Source: Pseudozyma flocculosa PF-1 (lineage: Eukaryota; Basidiomycota; Ustilaginomycetes; Ustilaginales; Ustilaginaceae). Taken from it: a DNA stretch of 64,000 bases. Where the stretch lies: the NCBI RefSeq assembly GCF_000417875.1, contig NW_006920889.1, forward strand, positions 339,691 through 403,690, read 5' to 3'. The position numbers and the translations under genes are program-made. Positions 57,047-64,000 of the stretch are shown here, in pieces. The notes beneath the pieces are model-generated. The model was not told where the DNA came from and made no database searches. It worked only from the letters and a program-made list of their open reading frames with translations. Positions within the stretch are counted from its first letter, which is position 1; each line of letters opens with the position of its first letter.

Positions 57047-58209
57047 ATGACTTCTGCCACCGCAGCCCCCCTCGCCCACCTCGAGGCCCACTCGCTCTTC
57101 TCCGTCGACGGCCTCGTCGTCGTCATCACGGGCGGATCAGCCGGCCTCGGCCTCTACTCGGCCCACACCCTCGCACACAACGGCGCCACCGTCTACATCC
57201 TCGGCCGCGACCCAAACCGCCTCGACGACGTCGTCTCGGCCTTTCCCAAGCTCGCCTCGGGCCGCACCGGAGCACCCCGCGGCCGCATCGAGGGCGTGCA
57301 GGCAGACACAACCGACAAGCAGAGCCTCGCAGACGCCGTCGCCGCCATCCGCCAAAAGCAGCCCGCGGGCATCGACGCCCTCATCTGCAACGCCGGCATC
57401 GGCGGTCGCTTCCTCCAGTCCTACGGCACCGACAGCGTCTCGACCGACCCCTCGCGCTTCGACGACATGCTCGCCGAGCTCTCGTCGTTTTCCTTCCAAG
57501 AGGCCCAGCGCGTCCTCGACGTAAACATCCTCGGCACCTACTTTACCGCCCTCGCCTTCCTCCCGCTCCTCAAGAAGCGCGCAGACGCCTACCTCGACCA
57601 GGCTGCGGGTAACCGGGGCGCCGTCGCCTACTCGCCCCAGGTCATCCTCACCAGCTCCAACGCCGCGTGGGCAAAGACGCCCATCCTCAACCCCATCTAC
57701 AACATCTCAAAGACGGCCTGCTCCCACCTCGCAAAGATGCTCAGCACCTTGCTCGCAGAGACCAACATAAGAGGTGCGTCGGTCGATGTGCCCCGCGTGT
57801 GCGCCCATCCCCGAGGTCTGTTCGGTCCCTGACGCCGATTCCGTGCCATTGCCCTCTTTTGCTACTCCCAACTCCTTCCAGTCAACACGCTCGAGCCGGG
57901 CCTGTACCCGTCGGACCTCACATCAAACGAGGCAAAGGACCCCGTCACGGGCCACAGCACCCTCTCGCACACCAACGGCGCCGACATCCCGGCGGGCCGG
58001 TGTGGACGCCCCGCCGAGCACGGCGCCACCGTCCTCTACCTCGTCTCGCGCGCCGCCCTCTTTGCCAACGGCGCCACCCTCCGCATCGACGGCGGCGCCC
58101 TCAACAGGGTGAGTAACAGGGGGACGCGGTGCATTCCATCGCAGACAGGGCGTGGTGCTGACTGTTCGAGCATGCGACTTTCGACGTTCAGATCCCCGGC
58201 GCCGACTGA
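57047..58209 (+). CDS. Short-chain dehydrogenase/reductase
   Basis: Classical NAD(P)-dependent SDR. Exons are 57047-57773, 57882-58108 and 58192-58209 (323 residues); the last exon codes for five residues only. The cofactor motif is TGGSAGLG (residues 28-35), then CNAGI, the catalytic Ser in ILTSSNAAW, and Tyr-x3-Lys in YNISK (Tyr218, Lys222). VNTLEPGLYPSDLTS follows the first intron as the usual PG motif. Compared with typical fungal SDRs there is an insertion, KKRADAYLDQAAGNRGAVAY, before the Ser strand. The substrate cannot be inferred; the neighbouring Zn2Cys6 gene is divergent and could regulate it, which is only a guess. Confidence 0.9.
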
Positions 58210-58360
58210 GAGTGGTCCGAGCGGACGCGGGCAGGAGCATGTCGCGGTACTAGGGAATTCCACTTTGTCTTCATCATATTTGCTGGCGGCAAGGTATCTG
58301 GGCCCGACGTGGGGCGAAGAGGGGCTACATGCGGGGTGCGTGGCGAGTATGCTCGCACGC

Positions 58361-59076
58361 TCAGGCCTTGTGGACGCGGCCGGCCAGCTGGATCTCGTCC
58401 GAGGTGAGGATGACGAGCTTGCCGGGGCTGGCGGCATGGCCGCTGATGGCAGCCTTGGCCGTCTCGGCCTGCGGTCACGGGAAAAGAGGGAAGACGACGA
58501 GGGAGAGAGGGACGAGGTCAGTATGGGATGACCGTGCGATGGGGCAAGCGCCGCGCCGCCGACGCGACTCACGAGCGCCTTGACCTTGCCGTCGGCCTTG
58601 AAGTAGCGGATCTCCTCGGGGACGACGTCGAGGAGGACGACGCGCGGGTCGTCGTGGTCGCCCGTGTGCTTTCCGTCCTTCTTGTCGTCGAACCAGGCCT
58701 TGAGGCTGGAGCTCCAGTGCTTCTTGATCTTGGACTGGTCGCGGTTGATCTGGGCGCGGCCCGAGATGCTGACCCAGTCGGTCGTCTTGGGGTCGTAGTA
58801 GGACACGTTGACCTGGGGCTCGGACTGGATGTCGTCCGTCTTGCCCGAGTCGGTGTTGAAAAAGAAGCTGAACACGAGTCCCTCGGTCGTCGAGGGCGCC
58901 ATGGCGCGCGACGCCAGCTGGCCGCTGGGCGCGCGCGTCGTCAGCATGGCCGTGCCCACCTTTTTGGTGATCTCGAGCAGGCCGTCGATCTTGTCCTGCG
59001 TCGTCAGGCCCGCCGACGAGGCGTTCTTGGCGGCATTCTGCGCCGTGGGGTCGTGGGTCTGTGCGTTGGTCGACAT
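58361..59076 (-). CDS. bli-3: BLI-3-like flavin split-barrel protein
   Basis: Pyridoxamine-5'-phosphate-oxidase-like, FMN-binding split-barrel protein related to Neurospora BLI-3 (blue-light-inducible). Exons on the minus strand are 58573-59076 and 58361-58468 (203 residues). The blocks DKIDGLLEITKKVGTAMLTT, SGQLASRAMAP, NVSYYDPKTTDWVSISG and WFDDKKDGKHTGDHDDPRV are family features; the last is the usual WF.DKKDG motif. No enzymatic role is established for the fungal group; a general stress or redox role is often suggested. A TATATATA-like stretch lies about 145 bp upstream at 59218-59226. Confidence 0.88.
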
Positions 59077-60349
59077 GGCGGGCGGTGTCGAGGAAAGTTG
59101 AGAAAGGGGCGAGCGGGGCGTGGCTGGGTGGCTTGTTGTGTGGGTGGTTGATTCGACTCGGTTGACGGTGGTGGTAGTGGTGGCGTCGAGGGCGGTCAGG
59201 AGGTGGCGAGCCCCGCCGTGTATATATGGATTCTCTGGATCTGGCCGGCGCCAAGGCCAAGAGGAAGCCTACGCTGCCTGCTTGGAGGAGCGGTGCGGGC
59301 GAGAGATCGAGGGGCAGGCCCCGGTGGCCGCCTCATCCAGCTGCCGGATCGCATCATCTTCCGCCTGGCTGGCTCGTCAGGCTGCATCCCCGGGCGAGCA
59401 GCCAGGCAGGCCTGCCAGGCCAAGCAAGCAAAGGACCCTCGCTCGTTAGGCTGGGCTGGCCTGACCGCCCTCGCTCGCTCAGCCAAGATCTCCTTGGCTG
59501 CTGCTGGCCTCGACGTGGATGTGGAGGTTGTCGGTCGACGGACGTCTCTGCACCGCCACCAACCATCAAAGCCCCGCCGTCTACCCTGCCCGCGACCACG
59601 ACAACCACGCTCACATGCATGCGATCCCCATCCGCCGCCTGCTCTGTCGATCTGTAGGCGCTCGCGAGAGCACAGCCAGCTGGCGGCTCGAAGGCACCGT
59701 GCGTACCATCTCCCCGGCCTCCGGCGACCTTTCGCGGCTCGCAAAGCGCCAGCCGGGCTGGCAGGCAGGGGCAGGCGGCACCTCGCCGCCTCCGCACGCA
59801 ACGACGTGGCGGGGTGATGGCCCAAGCAAAAGCACCGTACGTACCGTGCCGCGCCTCACTCATGCAGGGTCCCGCCTGCCTGCTTCTGCGCGGCGGAAGC
59901 CTGTGACGTCAAAGTCCACCCCGAGTGACTGCAGGCCAGGTCAGGCCAGGCCAGATCGACGCCCGATGCAAAATTGCAGAAACTCGCCGCTTCATTCGGC
60001 CGTGTTTCTCGCCTGTGTGCTGGCTTTGGCAGGTCTAGCCAGCCCTGCTAGGCCTGCCTCCCAGAGCCCTCGCAACCGAGAGCCTCAGCAAGGTCGACGG
60101 GTCGCCATCGCAACGCCACCCCTCTTCCCATCCCCATTCCGATTCGACGCCGAGGAGGAGGTGGATCGGTCCGTCAGACCCATGCTGCGCCAGCTCCCGA
60201 TGGGCGATACTGGTCGCATCACTTGGCAGCACATCCTCCAGCGCCCGGCTGTGTCCGAGGCAGGCATGAGGGATCGACACGCTAGATGTTTGGACGCCCC
60301 ATCACTCGGCCTCTCGTCCACAGACATCAGCCGCTGTCTGAGGGTCGAA
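59077..60349. other. Gene-poor region before the Fanzor relic
   Basis: About 1.3 kb with the promoter of the BLI-3-like gene at its left end. Beyond about 59300 I find no supported gene; open frames shift without motifs. GGCA and GGTCA-like short repeats are frequent. It may contain further decayed transposon sequence, but I cannot show it. Confidence 0.5.
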
Positions 60350-61255
60350 GGATCGATCAGTACGGACGGCGTTGCGGCGAAAGTACGACTTACAGAACTC
60401 CTCGGGTCGAGGCACGGGCGAGATACGGCTCTTCGACGACGGAGCGGGTGATGACGACGTCGAGCCGTGAGCTGACAAGCTCGGCGAAGACGACATGGAG
60501 AACAATGTGCTCCTCGACCCGGGCGAGAAGAACCTGGTGTCGGGCATGCAGATGTTGTCGACGGCGGAGCGGCCCGCCCTTTACGACTACAGCAAGCGCC
60601 GGCGCGCCTTCGACGTGCGAACGACAAGGTACAAAGACATCCGCGGGTCTATCACGACGGAGGCGGTGCGACGAACCAAGGAGGACCTGCGTCAAGGTCG
60701 CTGCAAGACGCTCCGGCCAGGCGCCTTCGAGGACTACCTGCGGCGCTGTGGGCGTAACGGGGCAAGCATGTCGAAGGACCACGCCACGACTCTGGCACGC
60801 GGCTCCGGGCTGCCAGTGCACCGAAGGCTGCGCCTCTCGGCCTACATGCGTGATGAGCTTGCCGGTAAGGTGCTCACCGACGATCTCTAGGATCGGTTCG
60901 GCAGGGACGTCAAGGTCCTCATCGAAAACTGGGCCGACGGGCCGGGCCGTGCGCCATCAAGGTCAAAGGGGCTGCGTCGAGGCCTCTGGCACAACGCCAT
61001 ACCCGTGCACCTCCTAGACGAGTGGGGCAACGTCGAAGCGCTGTCCAACCTGTATCCATAGGAGCCTGACGGCGTGTCCGCCCGGATCCCCGCGACCTGG
61101 CGAGGATGGTCGGCGTGTGGCCAATCCAGCAGTGCAGTCAATGCACTGTCCGCCCCTCGCCGACCAGGATAAAGCCGCGACGTTGGCAGCGCGACATTAC
61201 CGCGCTCCTGGACATGCGCACGATCTTGCTGGCATCGGCACGACGCCAGCCGTGA
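60350..61255 (+). pseudogene. Decayed Fanzor (eukaryotic TnpB-like RuvC nuclease)
   Basis: Fanzor proteins are RNA-guided DNA nucleases of eukaryotic mobile elements, related to bacterial TnpB and Cas12. Pieces appear in the correct order but in different frames. SISTDGVAAKVRLTE (from 60353) fits the block upstream of RuvC-I. NNVLLDPGEKNLVSG (60498-60542) is RuvC-I with its Asp, followed by the Fanzor-like YDYSKRRRAFDVRTTRYKDI. RRLRLSAYMRDEL and, after an in-frame stop at 60888-60890, RFGRDVKVLIENWADG (RuvC-II Glu) and GLRRGLWHNAIPVHLLDEWG follow. After a stop at 61059-61061 and a frameshift, IQQCSQCTV (half zinc finger) and WQRDITALLDM (RuvC-III Asp) lie in frame from 61115 to the stop at 61253. 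All three RuvC blocks survive, but the gene is broken. I saw no guide-RNA or transposon end. Confidence 0.8.
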
Positions 61256-61906
61256 CCGGAGCATCTCAGGAGGCTCTGCCAGGGCCGACGCCGACGCCGA
61301 CGTAGACGTGGCGCACACGCACCTTGAAGCGACCAATCGCGCGTCATGTCAAGATAACGCGAGTCCCCTGCAAGCTCCTGCCAGCGTTCAGCGGGACGAG
61401 GCGCTCAATCGCCGTCTGTTCCGCCTTTCTCTCATCTCGCAGGAACGGCAAGGGGTCGTAGCGCGGCGGTCGCGCGTTGTCTGTGCGCGGGCCCTGCATT
61501 GATGGAAGTCTCTGTGAGGGCAGCGCAGATCGGCATATGGCCTCGAGCTTCATGACCCGAATGCGAAGCTTCCGAATGGTCCGGGAGCGTTGATGGTCGG
61601 ATCTGAGCAGTGATGGACCCGAGGATTGGCGGGAGCATCGAGGATCGATCAGATGACGAGTGGCCGTCTGCAGCGAGCAGGAGCGTTCCAAAGACTACGA
61701 TAGACCGATGGGCTGTTGTGCAAGCACGGCAAGGGCGATGGTGGCCGGAGGCGAGTCCGGTCGTGGAAGCGCTGGCTTCGGGAGAAACGGGGGCTCGCTG
61801 CTCCACACGGACAGGTCATGAGCGGGCGCTGGCCACTTCGAGCATGACAGCGCCTGTCAATCCACCCTGGTCAACGTATTCGCCCTGACTTTCGTCGGCC
61901 ATTGGC
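61256..61906. other. Intergenic right of the Fanzor relic
   Basis: About 650 bp without a supported gene. It may include remnants of the element that carried the nuclease; no terminal inverted repeat was found by eye. Confidence 0.45.
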
Positions 61907-61916
61907 AAAAGCAAAA
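61907..61916 (-). terminator. RNA polymerase III terminator of tRNA-Glu
   Basis: Two TTTT runs on the minus strand within 15 bases downstream of the tRNA-Glu 3' end. Confidence 0.65.
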
Positions 61917-61921
61917 GCTTA

Positions 61922-62031
61922 CTCCCGGCCGGGGAATCGAACCCCGGTCTCAGCAGAACATCGTCGCCTCCTCCTCGGGGAGCGTTGACTGGGATGAAAG
62001 TGCCGTATCTTGACCACTAGACGAGCTGGGA
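61922..62031 (-). tRNA. tRNA-Glu(TTC) with a long intron
   Basis: The reverse strand folds as a tRNA. The acceptor is TCCCAGC paired with GCCGGGA plus a G discriminator, with one A-C mismatch at the fifth pair. The D arm region TCGTCTAGTGGTCAAGA is typical of Glu. The anticodon stem is CGGCA/TGCTG with loop CTTTCA, giving anticodon TTC. The T arm is CGGGGTTCGATTCCCCG. About 38 nt after position 37 (roughly 61957-61994) are an intron at the canonical place. The intron and the acceptor mismatch leave a small doubt about function. Confidence 0.85.
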
Positions 62032-62064
62032 CGGGCTGCGTGAAGAAAACGTACCGCATCGCGG

Positions 62065-62071
62065 TATATAT
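62065..62071 (-). promoter_or_regulatory. TATA-like element upstream of tRNA-Glu
   Basis: TATATAT lies 34-40 bp upstream of the mature tRNA 5' end, at nearly the same distance as the element upstream of tRNA-Leu. Confidence 0.5.
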
Positions 62072-63366
62072 GCAGATTTCGGCGGTGTCGCCAGTGCGTT
62101 TGAGACTTTGCAAGGCGCTCTCCGATCGAGCCGATGGAGAAGCAAGGGCCCTAGACGTTGGTGCCAAGCCCTTGCAACGACGGTCCTTGGCTTTGTTGCT
62201 GAGGGCGCTGATCCTCTCCGACGACGACGACGGCGGCGGCAAAGGGACCGACCGTCCGCCCGACCGAGCTTCCGTGTTCCGACTTGACCTGCCTGGCGTC
62301 GGGGGGGAGGGCCTTTGTAATCGCCGCGCGCGTGGGCTGGAATTTCCGTCTGCCTCTGTTCGGCCTGCCACAGGTAAGGGCGGGGCGGCGGTGCGGCGGG
62401 GCACTCTCGCTTGAATTTTTTTCTTCGTTCTGTTTTTCTTCTTCGGCCGCCCGCGCGCCATTTTGGCCGGATTCTAGGTGGCGGCCAGCAGCGACGACGG
62501 CGGCGTGCTGAGCTGCAAGAAGTGGGTCTGTGTGTGACGAGCGTGGCGTGGCATGGCCAGGGCGGCGGCGTATCACAGACAGGTAGAGAGCAAGCGCAAA
62601 GCGGCGTGCAAACGGGGCGTCGCGGCGAGCAGGGGGGCGAACGGGCGGCAAAAGAAGGAGGCCCGGCCAGGCGAGGGGGGGCCTGCTTGGATCGTCGTGT
62701 GCGCCCGCCTGTGGCCGCATTTTGGCAGGGCGGCCGGCAGGGCAGGGCAGGGCAGGGCAGGGCCAGCCTTGGGCTGGGCGGGTTTGGCTGGCTGGCTGAA
62801 TTTGGCTGGGCTGGCTGGCTGGCTGACCGACCGACCGACCGTCCGTCTGTCCGTCATCGCTACGCCCTCTCCTTCCGCCTCCATCGCTGTCCCTTTCCCC
62901 CCTTCCCTTTCCACAAACCTCTGACCCACTCCGAGGTTGTTTTCCATCGCAACCTCTTCCTTCCCCTCCCTCGTTCTATTCTGCTTCCTTCGACCCTTCG
63001 ACCGAAGACAGACACCGAGAGCCAGAGAGCAAGGTCCAATCGCCTTCTTTCTCGCCCGCCCGCCCGACCGACTCCGACAGCCTCGCAGGTTTTCGTCGAG
63101 CTACCGTCCGTTTCCGCGCACCAGAGGCTTCAGCCGACGCTTGGCCGGACTGACGACTTTCTTTGCGTCCCGACACGAACTTTGAAACGACCCCTGCTGC
63201 CGGCTCCGTTTCGCTAGGTTCGATCGCGCCGCCCGCCACCCGCCTTTGCTCGACGCTGCCGCTGCCGCTGCCGCCACCTCTGCCCTCCTCCGCGATCCGC
63301 CACCCGCCCACGATTTCCCAGCCGAGCGGCGTAGATGCTGCTGAGGTGAACATCGCAACCCCGCCG
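62072..63366. other. Upstream region and probable leader of the eIF4G-like gene
   Basis: About 1.3 kb with no supported gene. It contains a GGCAG pentanucleotide repeat (62736-62760), GGCT and GACC short repeats around 62790-62840, and strongly C/T-rich DNA from about 62850 that looks like promoter plus a long leader. Confidence 0.5.
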
Positions 63367-64000
63367 ATGTCGACAGAATCAAATCCAGCGGGCAGCATTC
63401 AGAACGCCAGCGCTGGTAGTGTCAATGGGGATGCCGCCTCCCACTCCCGCCGCCAGTCGGCCGTGAGCCTGCCCAAGGGCGCCAACAGCGGCTCCCGTGC
63501 CGGTGAGTGCCGAGTCTGCCGCCATGGCAAGCGCATCCCGACGTCGTCGCCGCCACCGTCGACTGACAATGCCATCCTCTTGCCCTCCTCTTGCCATCCT
63601 CTTGCCATCCTCTGGCTCTGCAATTGTCCCGCTCTGGCTTCGTCCATACCCCCGTCCTCTGACGACAGGCCAAGCCATCAACTTTGGCTCGGTCCACGAC
63701 CAGAACGCCATGCTCTCGTCTTCGCCTGCGGTGCAGCCCAGCTCTGGGCAGCATCTCGGTGGCGAGAAGCCGACCGTGTTCGGCTCGGTGACTGCGCACG
63801 ACTCCGAGTCCAAGAAGACGACCATCGGCTTCGCCAGCGGCAAGGGCGATGGCGCTGCCGGCCCCGCTGCCGCAACGGGAGCGGCTCCGCGTAGCCTCGA
63901 CTTCCAGAAGCTCTTCCAGGGCTCGGGCTCGCCTGCGCAGCCGGCGGGCAACGCCGCTGCCGGTACGGGATCCGGCTCGCCGCAGGCGCAGGCCGCCTCT
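63367..64000 (+). CDS. Probable translation initiation factor eIF4G, N-terminal part (3' partial)
   Basis: The gene runs off the window. Exons seen are 63367-63502 and 63669 onward, joined in frame at a GTGAGT donor and CAG acceptor. The 150 residues available are low complexity and Ser/Ala/Gly-rich. The pieces AINFGSVHDQNAMLSSSPAV, KPTVFGSVTAHDSESKK and SLDFQKLFQG resemble the disordered N-terminus of fungal eIF4G, where short INFGSV-like and LDFQ-like motifs recur. The MIF4G domain that would settle it lies outside the window. The long C/T-rich upstream region suits a highly expressed translation gene. Confidence 0.5.

Noticed and set aside
59077..60349. Possible complete transposon body left of the Fanzor relic
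   Set aside because: I could not find terminal in­verted repeats, target-site duplications or transposase motifs by eye, so no mobile-element boundaries are claimed.

Overview
The window is GC-rich nuclear DNA of a basidiomycete fungus, most likely one of the smut-like yeasts (Ustilaginomycotina). The evidence is short GT-AG introns with GTGAGT-type donors and CTNAC branch points, dense genes on both strands, strong C/G bias at third codon positions, and a siderophore transporter whose upstream region carries copies of the ATCTGATA(A/G) element bound by Urbs1/SRE-type GATA repressors. I cannot name the species. Exon coordinates were worked out by hand from reading frames, splice signals and family motifs.

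Layout. 1-1318: 3' part of a PKA catalytic subunit, containing a 5-nt micro-exon, followed by a perfect 143-bp tandem duplication. 2095-3933: siderophore-iron MFS transporter with a long, GATA-site-bearing upstream region. 6429-6533: intron-containing tRNA-Leu. 6930-8126: DPH5. 8876-13659: SLP1-type SUN protein. 14055-16983: spliceosomal CEF1/CDC5. 17647-18932: ketopantoate-reductase-family protein. 19129-20580: geranylgeranyl diphosphate synthase. 22094-26944: Bud4/anillin-like septation protein. 27663-30296: two small unrecognised genes. 31243-33331: long SGF11-like SAGA subunit. 34020-34842: ERG28. 35622-37392: many-exon secreted NucA/NucB-type nuclease with a frame problem at its end. 37582-39817: NAB2. 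40313-41092: LSM4. 41261-44218: anoctamin/Ist2-like protein. 44767-46165: peroxisomal nucleotide carrier. 46938-48287: TatD-family Scn1-like protein. 48560-49685: AIG1/FAR-17a-family hydrolase. 50712-52128: probable POM34-like nucleoporin. 52292-53225: DsbA-like oxidoreductase with a GGCAA minisatellite in its intron. 53691-54835: alkaline ceramidase. 55016-56434: Zn2Cys6 regulator. 57047-58209: short-chain dehydrogenase. 58361-59076: BLI-3-like flavin split-barrel protein. About 60350-61255: decayed Fanzor (eukaryotic TnpB-like) nuclease. 61922-62031: intron-containing tRNA-Glu. 63367-end: start of a probable eIF4G gene.

The genes are mostly housekeeping: RNA processing (CEF1, NAB2, LSM4), transcription (SGF11), translation (DPH5, eIF4G, tRNAs), lipid and isoprenoid metabolism (GGPPS, ERG28, ceramidase, AIG1-like), membrane organisation (SLP1, Ist2-like, POM34-like) and signalling/morphogenesis (PKA, Bud4). 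There is no operon logic. Several pairs are divergent and share an upstream region (CEF1/KPR, SGF11/ERG28, NAB2/LSM4, carrier/Scn1-like, DsbA-like/ceramidase, Zn2Cys6/SDR). The accessory-like part is 59-62 kb, where the Fanzor relic lies in a gene-poor stretch. That relic is the most unusual item in the window.
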